Below, piece by piece: positions 8,331-15,463 of a stretch of 64,000 bases of DNA (position 1 is its first letter; each line of letters starts with the position of its first letter). The notes beneath the pieces are model-generated. The model did not search any database, was not told where the DNA came from, and worked only from the letters and a program-made list of their open reading frames with translations. The translations under genes were made by a program, and so were the position numbers. This DNA is from UBA1351 sp963677885. Its GTDB lineage: Bacteria > Bacillota > Clostridia > Lachnospirales > Vallitaleaceae. The stretch covers positions 2,232,001-2,296,000 of the forward strand of contig OY782500.1 of the NCBI GenBank assembly GCA_963677885.1, in the 5' to 3' direction.

Positions 8331-8599
8331 TTTTATATCCCTTTTGGAAACCTGGGGGTCTAAAGTTGGTGGGTATTGGCGGGAAGGGACTATAAGGCGA
8401 AGGGAGATTGGGATAGGGATTTGGCGGGAGGGTTAATCCCAGAACAGGGTGGGTCAGAATTACCAAATTTGGGATTCAGAAATTCTGACCCACCCTGTCC
8501 AGGGATTAAAGACCCATCCTAACCCCTATCCCAATCTCCCTTGCTTTTAGGCATTGCCAATACCCACCAACTTTATCGGCTTCCAAGACGGATATAAAA
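8331..8599. repeat. Imperfect long inverted repeat (about 130-bp arms)
   Basis: The left arm begins TTTTATATCC and the right arm ends GGATATAAAA. Between them, long blocks match in inverted orientation, including AAAGTTGGTGGGTATTGGC, AGGGAGATTGGGATAGGG, TTAATCCC and ACAGGGTGGGTCAGAATT. Only about 20 bp remain as a central loop. Arms differ by several substitutions and small gaps, mostly of a kind that keeps pairing. The outer left end is 10 bp from the trp -35. It looks like a degenerate MITE or fold-back element; no protein-coding frame is credible. Confidence 0.85.
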
Positions 8600-8631
8600 G
8601 CTTATCGTCTCTTATAAATTGGCGAGAATAC

Positions 8632-8661
8632 TTATACTCTGCTAAAAGTATATGATATAAT
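8632..8661 (+). promoter_or_regulatory. Possible promoter of the hemerythrin-GGDEF gene
   Basis: TATAAT at 8656-8661 with a weak TTATAC 18 bp upstream, in an AT-rich stretch. It would leave a leader of roughly 105 nt in which I see no known riboswitch. A second TATAAT close to the start codon is too near the ribosome-binding site to be useful. Confidence 0.4.
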
Positions 8662-8772
8662 TATGAAAAAGAGATAAAGTATTAATAGAGAACTACTATG
8701 CAAGACCTATATTCGAGTTATGGACGTGACTTTTATTTACATACTTAATATAATTCCTATGAGGAGGCAGAT

Positions 8773-9885
8773 ATGCATAAGGAACTTTTTCAGTGGGGTA
8801 ATGATTTTAATACGGGGAATTCGACAATTGACTCCCAACACCATCATTTGGTTACTATGATTAACGATCTTCTTCAGCTAAGCATCAGCAATAAGTATAT
8901 TGAGACGGACGTATTGGAAAAAGCAGGAAAAGATTTGTCTGCCTATGTTGTCGAGCACTTTTCTACTGAAGAGAAACTGATGGAGACTTACCAAGTGGAT
9001 TCAAGGCACAGAGACCAGCATCTTGAATACCATCATACTTTTGTCGGTGATATCCAGGATCATTTTTCAGATGTCACAAAACTGCAAGATCCAATTGTCC
9101 TAAACGAACTGGTGGAGTATCTCATCCGGTGGCTGGCATATCACATCCTTAACACAGACAGAAGCCTGGTTCAGCAGCTTAGCCATATTCAAGAAGCTCA
9201 TCTGTCTCCCGAAGAAGCCTTCAATAAGGAATATACCATCAACCAAAACACAACAGAGCCTCTACTTAAGGCCTTGAAAGTTCTCTATAATATTGTCGTT
9301 AACAAGAATAAGGAGATTGCTGAGAAAAACGTTGAGCTGGAAAAGAAAGTAGCCCTTAGAACTGCTGAGCTCACTGAAGCCAACCAGCGGTTAAACGAAA
9401 TGGTCTTTCAAGATGTCCTGACTCATTTACCTAATCGAAAGTATATGATGGAAGAGTTGGAAAGACTCAGACACTTGTGGGAGCGATATGAAACCCCATT
9501 TTCTATTCTCTTTATGGACCTGGACCATTTCAAGTCTGTTAACGATCATTATGGTCATGACCATGGTGACGAAGTCCTCATATGGGTTGCCGATTTCCTT
9601 AAAAGTCATGTCAGAAAAACGGATATCGTCTGCAGGCAGGGTGGTGACGAGTTTGTTATTATTTGTCCCCAGACGGCCTCTGAAGGAGCCATGGCCTTAG
9701 GCAAGAACCTCAACGATTATTGCAAAGGTGATAAAATCGAGAAACTGGATTATTGGGAGCCTTCTATCAGTATTGGAATTTCACAGATTTCCCCTGAATT
9801 TAAATCCACTGATGACTTATTGAAACAGGCAGATTCCGCCATGTATCGGTCAAAAACTTCCGGTGGAAATTCTACATCATTATAG
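8773..9885 (+). CDS. Bacteriohemerythrin-GGDEF diguanylate cyclase
   Basis: Residues 1-135 form a bacteriohemerythrin domain with the di-iron ligand pattern: QHHHL, HFSTEEKLM, HLEYH and HILNTD. A coiled-coil linker (about 170-210, KNVELEKKVALRTAELTEANQ) joins a GGDEF domain (about 215-370) with an intact active site, RQGGDEF, and an inhibitory I-site RKTD five residues before it. It should make cyclic di-GMP, with oxygen or redox state at the di-iron site as the likely signal, and no membrane segment. GAGGAGG precedes the start. It stands alone, ending at a strong hairpin shared with the convergent gene. Confidence 0.93.
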   Translation: MHKELFQWGNDFNTGNSTIDSQHHHLVTMINDLLQLSISNKYIETDVLEKAGKDLSAYVVEHFSTEEKLMETYQVDSRHRDQHLEYHHTFVGDIQDHFSDVTKLQDPIVLNELVEYLIRWLAYHILNTDRSLVQQLSHIQEAHLSPEEAFNKEYTINQNTTEPLLKALKVLYNIVVNKNKEIAEKNVELEKKVALRTAELTEANQRLNEMVFQDVLTHLPNRKYMMEELERLRHLWERYETPFSILFMDLDHFKSVNDHYGHDHGDEVLIWVADFLKSHVRKTDIVCRQGGDEFVIICPQTASEGAMALGKNLNDYCKGDKIEKLDYWEPSISIGISQISPEFKSTDDLLKQADSAMYRSKTSGGNSTSL

Positions 9886-9914
9886 CCTTTATAACTACAT
9901 AAATAGATGAATAA

Positions 9915-9947
9915 AACCGGAGTCAGCTGGTAACAGCAACTCCGGTT
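9915..9947. terminator. Bidirectional hairpin between convergent genes
   Basis: AACCGGAGT pairs with ACTCCGGTT around a 15-nt loop, followed by TCTCTT on the plus strand and preceded by ATAAAA, giving a short U-run for the minus strand. It lies between the ends of the hemerythrin-GGDEF gene and the SMP-30 gene. Confidence 0.7.
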
Positions 9948-10006
9948 CTCTTATGCATAAATATTTAACTAATCAAACCTGTTGAGATCAATTACTATTG
10001 AGTGAA

Positions 10007-10849
10007 TTACATCTTGTATCGATAAGCAAGTCTACCCTTTGCATCACCTGGTACATCTAAATGCAGTCCACCTAAATGGGCTTCCTCTTTTGCTGACGTA
10101 ATGAAAAGAGTCTCCAAGTCCCTACCGCCAAAAGTACAGCAGGAGGTATGACAATCAGGCGTTTCATAGTCCCTAATCTTGTCACCTGTTTCCGGATCAT
10201 AAACACATATCTTGGAGCCGCCCCACATGGCAACCCAGAGATTACCCTCTTCATCCATGGTCATGCCATCCGGATGTCCATCCTCACTGTCTACTGTCAC
10301 CGCTGTTCTCTTGTTCTTAAGCAATCCGTCTTCATCATAATCATAGGCAAAAACCTGTCTGGTTGGCGTGTCGATATGGTAGAAAACACCTCTTTCTTCA
10401 TTCCAAGCCATACCGTTAGGAATCGTGAAGCCTTCATACTCCGCTATGACCTTGTTCTTTTGAATGCAATACAGTTTCCCGCCTCCGACTGCCTCATCAT
10501 GGTCCTGGTCAATAAACATGGTTCCTACCCAAAGATTGCCAAAGGGATCACACTTACCGTCATTGAAACGGAGTCTTTTATCAAAATGGATGATGGCTAG
10601 GTCTTCTGTATCTCCGGTCTTTGGGTCCAGCAAAACCAAACGGTCATGAAGGGCAGCCAGAAGATTTCCTTCAGGTGTCAGTACAATTGTTCCAATATAG
10701 TCTCCCATGTCAAAAAATCTGATTTCTCCACCTGGGTAATCCTGGGCATATATTCTGAATCCTTCGATATCCACCATATAGATGACCTGATTCTTCTCAT
10801 CCCAAAGACAGCCTTCACCAAGTTCCAATCCTTCAATCAAACGCTTCAT
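10007..10849 (-). CDS. SMP-30/gluconolactonase family protein
   Basis: A 280-residue six-bladed beta-propeller of the regucalcin/gluconolactonase family. The metal ligands expected in this family appear in order: GEGCLWDEKN near the N-terminus, RFNDGKCDPFGNLWVGTM near residue 95, IPNGMAWNEERG near 145 and HPDGMTMDEEGNLWVAMWGG near 195. The family hydrolyses sugar lactones and similar esters with a divalent metal; the substrate is unknown. It begins 12 bp after an ABC-2 permease gene and is apparently the last gene of that operon. This is an unexpected partner for an exporter. Confidence 0.9.
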   Translation of the reverse strand: MKRLIEGLELGEGCLWDEKNQVIYMVDIEGFRIYAQDYPGGEIRFFDMGDYIGTIVLTPEGNLLAALHDRLVLLDPKTGDTEDLAIIHFDKRLRFNDGKCDPFGNLWVGTMFIDQDHDEAVGGGKLYCIQKNKVIAEYEGFTIPNGMAWNEERGVFYHIDTPTRQVFAYDYDEDGLLKNKRTAVTVDSEDGHPDGMTMDEEGNLWVAMWGGSKICVYDPETGDKIRDYETPDCHTSCCTFGGRDLETLFITSAKEEAHLGGLHLDVPGDAKGRLAYRYKM

Positions 10850-10861
10850 ACATACCTCCTC

Positions 10862-11647
10862 TTAAGATCCTGTAGAACAATAATACCGCGTACCAATCCG
10901 AAAGGCAAATAATCCGACCACCAGAAAGACAATACCTAAAAGTGGCATAAGAAATCCACTGGCCAGGTATTCCTGTCTGATAATAGCCCGCATGGGAAAG
11001 TAAGAAACGCTTCCCAAAGGAATTACATAAATAAATATTTTCTTAAACCAGTCCCTGTATATATCTATAGGATACTGGGCTGTCTGAACCCCACCATAGG
11101 TAAAGACATTCATAATCTCCAGACTTTCCACTGACCAAAAGGAAAGGGTTGCCTGGATAATCATAAGACCTAAGAAGAAGCTGACAGCACAGATAAAGCT
11201 ATAAACCAAAAGGGCCAGATCCAGCAGACTCAAACTGCGGCCAAGACCGTAGAGTCCCCATCCCAGAACAAAAAGTCCCTGGGCAAAACGTCCAATCCGC
11301 ATCATCTGAAACTCGCTGGACATTATCTGAAGGCTAAGGGCTCTTGGCCTAAGGAGAAAGCGGTCAAAGGTTCCTTTTTTTACATGACGGTCAAAAATAT
11401 CATAGCCACGGCCGATACATTCCGTCACTGCAAAAGTTGCATTAATAAAGCCATAAAAGACAGCCACTTCATAGAGATTCCAGCCTCGAATCTGGTCAAA
11501 TCTAAGAAACAGTGCATACATGCCCATAAATTCAATAAAAGTAATCAGGAAATGCCCTACCGTCATATAGATAAAGGACATTTTATATTCCATTTGGCCA
11601 CGAATTTTGATACCGACGATTTTCCAATATAATCTTAATGATTCCAT
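10862..11647 (-). CDS. ABC-2 family exporter permease
   Basis: Membrane protein of 261 residues with about six hydrophobic helices and no signal peptide. The ATG giving MESLRLYWKI follows GGGAGG and starts one base after the preceding gene's stop; the longer frame would overlap it. The pattern (YKMSFIYMTVGHFLITF, VFYGFINATFAVTE, FDRFLLRPRALSLQIMSSEFQ) resembles the uncharacterised ABC-2 permease group with a partner of the same kind beside it. With the adjacent permease and ATPase it should form a heterodimeric exporter of unknown substrate. Confidence 0.88.
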   Translation of the reverse strand: MESLRLYWKIVGIKIRGQMEYKMSFIYMTVGHFLITFIEFMGMYALFLRFDQIRGWNLYEVAVFYGFINATFAVTECIGRGYDIFDRHVKKGTFDRFLLRPRALSLQIMSSEFQMMRIGRFAQGLFVLGWGLYGLGRSLSLLDLALLVYSFICAVSFFLGLMIIQATLSFWSVESLEIMNVFTYGGVQTAQYPIDIYRDWFKKIFIYVIPLGSVSYFPMRAIIRQEYLASGFLMPLLGIVFLVVGLFAFRIGTRYYCSTGS

Positions 11648-11648
11648 A

Positions 11649-12452
11649 TCAACCTCCCTGAACAATAATCCGACGACTGGCTTTTACCATCATCCATTGA
11701 CCGAATCCTACAAAGACAAGGGTCCAAAGAAACTGGTTCATAAGAAGGGGTAAAAGATCCGACAATCCATAGATACCAAGATAAAAGCGATAGGGCCTGT
11801 CTACCAAACCGCTAAAGGGCAGAAACCTTAGAATTGGCTGGGACCAGTCCGGAAAAAAAGCAAGGGGAATAACCATTCCTGAAAAGATGGTAACCACTGC
11901 AGGCATCATCCGCTCAATACCATCACCAATGGTAAACAAGATAGAAATGGTAATAATATTGGAAATGGCAGCCCCAAGAAATAGCCCTGTCATAAGGGTC
12001 AGGATAAAGAGTCCAAGACCAAGACCACTGGAAGGCCCTGACATCCTCAGCTCCTCAGGCATAACCACCATGGCCAGTATGATCAGAGGCAAGCTTCTTA
12101 GGAAGGTTCCCGCAAGCCGCTGACCCTGAATCCTAAACAGCCAAAAGCCGTATAAGGAAACCGGTCTAACCAGCTCATAGACAAAGTCACCATTTCGAAT
12201 CATTGCGATGACTTCCCTGTCACCTACCCAAGGCAGGAGAAAAAGAAAAGCCTGACCAAGCCATATATAAGTCACCGTCTGTTCCAGGGTCATAGGCAGG
12301 TTACTACCCATACCTGAATCGAAAAAAGCATAGTAAATCATAACCATAACCAGTCCGAAAAAGAGCTGGGTACCAAGCCCCGCTATGGCCACCATTCGGT
12401 AGGTGAGTATGAGTTTAAAGCGCATCTTAAAAATGCCGATAAATCCTTTCAT
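11649..12452 (-). CDS. ABC-2 family exporter permease (partner subunit)
   Basis: Six-helix membrane protein of 267 residues beginning MKGFIGIFKMRFKLILTYR. A much longer frame exists (to 12572) but overlaps the ATPase gene in another frame, and AGGAGGTGG directly before this ATG decides the start. Shared motifs with the next gene (IRNGDFVYELVRPVSLYGFWLFRIQGQRL against VKKGTFDRFLLRPRALSL) mark them as paralogous halves. It is the second gene of the ATPase-permease-permease-SMP-30 operon. Confidence 0.88.
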   Translation of the reverse strand: MKGFIGIFKMRFKLILTYRMVAIAGLGTQLFFGLVMVMIYYAFFDSGMGSNLPMTLEQTVTYIWLGQAFLFLLPWVGDREVIAMIRNGDFVYELVRPVSLYGFWLFRIQGQRLAGTFLRSLPLIILAMVVMPEELRMSGPSSGLGLGLFILTLMTGLFLGAAISNIITISILFTIGDGIERMMPAVVTIFSGMVIPLAFFPDWSQPILRFLPFSGLVDRPYRFYLGIYGLSDLLPLLMNQFLWTLVFVGFGQWMMVKASRRIIVQGG

Positions 12453-12462
12453 CCTCCACCTC

Positions 12463-13458
12463 CTATATGTCCAAAACCCGGTAGAGTTTGGCAATAATTT
12501 CCTCGATGGATACAGGATGGACCAGGACATCTTCCACTTCATAGCTTGATGCGCACCACTTAATAAGCTCACTGGTCTTCACCACTGTGGGATCAAAATA
12601 AAAGGTAGCCGTCTTACCCTCAAAGCTAACCAATCTGGCATCCGGCAGGTCAGGAACCTGACCCTGATCAATCTGACCCTGGGCAAAATCAACAATGAGT
12701 TTTCGCTCTGTGGTCACCATTTTTCTAAGGCCTTCCATATGGCCGTCATAAAGAATTTGTCCCTTACCGATGACGATAATACGGTTGCACAAGGCTTCAA
12801 TATCATCCATATCGTGGGTAGTCAAAATAACCGTTGTTCCGAATTCCTTATTGATGGACTTGATAAAGTCCCGAACTGCTAACTTACTAACCGCATCAAG
12901 TCCGATTGTAGGCTCATCAAGAAAAAGAACCGGTGGATTGTGAAGAAGAGATGCCGCAAGCTCACACCGCATCCGCTGGCCCAAACTAAGCTGTCTTACA
13001 GGCGTGTTTATGAAGCCGCCTAAGTCCAGCTTGTCAATTAATCTGTTTTTCATTTGTTGGTAATCATCATCTGAGATTTTGTAGATATCTTTTAGTAATT
13101 CAAAAGAGTCAATAACAGGAACGTCCCACCACAGTTGAGACCGTTGTCCAAACACCACTCCGATGTTCTTCACATGTTTTTTCCTGTCCTTGTAGGGAAT
13201 CAGCCCATCAACTTCACAATGGCCTTCTGACGGTGTCAGTATACCACTCATGATCTTGACTGTTGTCGATTTACCGGCACCGTTGGGTCCGATATAACCA
13301 ACCAGCTCACCTGATGCTATCTCAAAAGACACATCAGAAAGGGCATGAACTTCTTCATATTCCCGTTTAAAGAAATGTTTGACAGCGGCTCCCATGCCGC
13401 TTCCTCTTTTCGAAACCTTAAAAGACTTACCAAGATGACTCACACGTATTTTTCCCAT
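12463..13458 (-). CDS. ABC exporter ATP-binding protein
   Basis: Cytoplasmic ATPase of 331 residues. Walker A is GPNGAGKSTT (about residue 55), the Q-loop region reads GVVFGQRSQLWWD, the signature is LSLGQRMR, Walker B is PVLFLDEPTIGLD, and the switch histidine lies in LTTHDMDD. The FGQRSQLWWD stretch is typical of ATPases that serve the two ABC-2 permeases encoded next. The tail beyond about residue 240 is an accessory domain. It is the first gene of the operon, behind a good promoter and a roughly 115-nt leader. Confidence 0.94.
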   Translation of the reverse strand: MGKIRVSHLGKSFKVSKRGSGMGAAVKHFFKREYEEVHALSDVSFEIASGELVGYIGPNGAGKSTTVKIMSGILTPSEGHCEVDGLIPYKDRKKHVKNIGVVFGQRSQLWWDVPVIDSFELLKDIYKISDDDYQQMKNRLIDKLDLGGFINTPVRQLSLGQRMRCELAASLLHNPPVLFLDEPTIGLDAVSKLAVRDFIKSINKEFGTTVILTTHDMDDIEALCNRIIVIGKGQILYDGHMEGLRKMVTTERKLIVDFAQGQIDQGQVPDLPDARLVSFEGKTATFYFDPTVVKTSELIKWCASSYEVEDVLVHPVSIEEIIAKLYRVLDI

Positions 13459-13573
13459 AAAATACCTCCGTCGTTTGCATGGCGCAGGAAGACTTAGCTT
13501 CCCCGGTATTGGATTTCTCCAACCATTATCTTATTGTTTCGCTAATATCTGCCGATGATTTTGCACCGGACAG
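13459..13573 (-). other. Structured 5' leader of the ABC exporter operon
   Basis: The untranslated leader can fold. UCCGGU near its 5' end pairs with ACCGGG about 60 nt later. Inside lies the GNRA-capped hairpin TTGGA-GAAA-TCCAA. A second hairpin GGAAG-CTAAGT-CTTCC follows before the GGAGG. It does not match a riboswitch class I know, and no U-run is present. Confidence 0.45.
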
Positions 13574-13579
13574 GGACCT

Positions 13580-13608
13580 ATCATAGCACTAAAAAAGTAG
13601 CCTGTCAA
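13580..13608 (-). promoter_or_regulatory. Promoter of the ABC exporter operon
   Basis: Perfect TTGACA and TATGAT (one mismatch to consensus) with a 17-bp spacer on the minus strand. The -35 ends two bases from the stop codon of the upstream GGDEF gene, so the operon has its own start of transcription. Confidence 0.9.
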
Positions 13609-13609
13609 A

Positions 13610-15157
13610 CTATCTGCTTTTGTTATGTTTCATGGCATACATAAGCTCATCTGTTTTGCGGATAGTTTCCTGGAAATCACCTTCAACGACTTCAATACCA
13701 TAAGATATTTCAACAAATTCATAGTGGTCCATAAGGAAGCCATTAATTTTTTTCATATAGTTTTTGGCTTGGCCAACTTCCATAGATGGCATGTGAATGA
13801 GGAACTCATCTCCACCGTAACGAATGACGGATGCATCAGAAAGAAGAAGTCCATTCATATAGTCCACTAATTCACATAGGAGTTCATCTCCTTTTTGGTG
13901 GCCGAAAGAGTCATTATACTGCTTAAAACGGTCAACATCCAAAAAGCAGATAATATCACCCGGCTCCGTCCTAAGACTCATAAGATATTCCCTATTAAAA
14001 GCTCCAGTCAACCTGTCGCGGATGGCCTTATAGCCAAGGCGTTCTCTTTCTTCCTGAAGGGCACCGATATCAATAACCATGGTATAGGCCAGCCCCGTCA
14101 AAAGAGCCATCATGCCATAATTAATCAGGACAATCGTATTTATATGAAAAGCAAAAACAATCACTGCATGAATGCTGCAAAAGGCAAAAAAGGAAACACT
14201 AAAAGACATATGGGTTTTGGGCTTTTTCACCATAACCGCCGTCAAGACTATTAAGGATAAGACGATAGTCGCATTGTAAAAATTTGTGATACGATGCAGC
14301 TGATTAAAGTCACCAGCAAAGAGTATAGGCAAAAGAGACAGTGTATAGATGATATATAGATAAACCTTTGTTTGCAAACGGTACAAGATTCTGACCAAGC
14401 CCTCAACCCAAAAAATAATGGCAAGCATCAAACATATAATCAGTATTTTTCTTATCCATAAATAGGCTGAAATGTTTAGAGATGATTCACGAAATGTATA
14501 TTCAAAGATATAGAGCCCAAAAAATAGGCTGGCAAAGCCTGCATTCAGATAATAGGATAGAAGGCCTCTTCTCTTGGCACCAACCATGAGGAGGAAAACA
14601 CCCAACATAAAGGAAGCACCGATAAGCATAAAGCTGGTACCGTTACCGTAGAGATTCTGGATTTCCTTAACCATACCCAGGTCACTTCTTCGTCCAATTG
14701 CCGGTTCCATAATAAAACCGATATCATGGAGGCCATGTACCCGGATAAGCAGAACATTTTTTTCATGGAGAAGGCCATCTGGTATATCGATTAAGAAGGC
14801 ATAATTCCAAATATTGGCTGTAGCTTCTTTCATATCACCTGCCTGATAAATCATCTGGCCATTGAGGTTGACTTCAAAGGCGTAACCATTAAGGCGGCGG
14901 ATATGAATAACATCATAATCCATGGCATCCGGTTCAAAAGTCGTGCTAAACTCATAGATCCCCGGTTGTTCAAGCACCCTGGTAAAGGGCAGTTCTACGG
15001 TTTCAAAGGTGCTTGGATCTGCAACCACCTGGTCCGATTCAGCTTTTAGCTTCCATTCTTTAAGGATCTGGCCCCGATCGGCAAACAGAAAATTGGTAAT
15101 AACAATCAAAAAAAGAAACAAAACCAAAGCCATGCTTATTTTTTTTAGGCTTTTCAT
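13610..15157 (-). CDS. Membrane-bound diguanylate cyclase with extracytoplasmic sensor domain
   Basis: The order resembles a 7TMR-DISM receptor fused to GGDEF. One N-terminal hydrophobic anchor (about 8-26) and a beta-rich outer domain (about 30-170) come first. Seven or so membrane helices follow (about 175-360), then a cytoplasmic GGDEF domain (about 385-510). The active site is intact (IRYGGDEF, FLDVDRFKQYNDSFGHQKGD). The I-site RxxD is absent at the expected place, so product inhibition through it is unlikely. The outer domain resembles the truncated protein at the start of the window. It is a single gene with its own extended -10 further upstream. Confidence 0.9.
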   Translation of the reverse strand: MKSLKKISMALVLFLFLIVITNFLFADRGQILKEWKLKAESDQVVADPSTFETVELPFTRVLEQPGIYEFSTTFEPDAMDYDVIHIRRLNGYAFEVNLNGQMIYQAGDMKEATANIWNYAFLIDIPDGLLHEKNVLLIRVHGLHDIGFIMEPAIGRRSDLGMVKEIQNLYGNGTSFMLIGASFMLGVFLLMVGAKRRGLLSYYLNAGFASLFFGLYIFEYTFRESSLNISAYLWIRKILIICLMLAIIFWVEGLVRILYRLQTKVYLYIIYTLSLLPILFAGDFNQLHRITNFYNATIVLSLIVLTAVMVKKPKTHMSFSVSFFAFCSIHAVIVFAFHINTIVLINYGMMALLTGLAYTMVIDIGALQEERERLGYKAIRDRLTGAFNREYLMSLRTEPGDIICFLDVDRFKQYNDSFGHQKGDELLCELVDYMNGLLLSDASVIRYGGDEFLIHMPSMEVGQAKNYMKKINGFLMDHYEFVEISYGIEVVEGDFQETIRKTDELMYAMKHNKSR

Positions 15158-15333
15158 ATATTTTCTCCTATGACAAATTTATTGAACAAGTGTCACTCTT
15201 ATATCGAATAACATAAAAAAATATAATAGCTGGAATCTCCTCATAAATATATTTTAGCATATCATCTATAAAAACATAATAGTTATCCTGTAAGAAGGTC
15301 TACCCCTATCAATTACATCAAAATTGGATAATA

Positions 15334-15388
15334 AAAAGCACCTTTCACGAACACTATATCAAGTGAGAATATCATGAAAGGCACTTTT
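15334..15388 (-). terminator. Terminator of the sugar operon
   Basis: An inverted repeat of about 14 bp with two G-U pairs (AAAGTGCCTTTCA... / ...GTGAAAGGTGCTTT) is followed on the minus strand by TTTTTATTAT. It lies about 75 bp past the DUF5107 stop, closing the sugar operon. The remaining 15158-15333 holds the upstream region of the GGDEF gene, with TGCTAAAAT as its likely extended -10. Confidence 0.82.
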
Positions 15389-15463
15389 CTTTAGTTAATA
15401 TTTTGTATTTTTTTACACTTTATTCAATGTATTTGTAAAATATACCATTGAGTATAGTTAAGC

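Noticed and set aside
8236..8466. 76-codon frame rich in proline across the inverted repeat
   Set aside because: It lies across the trp promoter and the fold-back element, and its composition reflects the GGGA/TCCC-rich arms. No ribosome-binding site.
8697..8747. Possible 16-codon upstream peptide before the hemerythrin-GGDEF gene
   Set aside because: There is an ATG and a stop but no ribosome-binding site and nothing recognisable in the peptide.
12453..12572. Longer N-terminus for the ABC-2 permease, starting inside the ATPase gene
   Set aside because: The extra 40 residues are an out-of-frame reading of the ATPase C-terminus, and AGGAGGTGG directly precedes the internal ATG.
15158..15333. 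Cyclic di-GMP riboswitch near the GGDEF genes
   Set aside because: No GEMM-type core was found upstream of any of the cyclic di-GMP genes here; the stretch is AT-rich promoter sequence.
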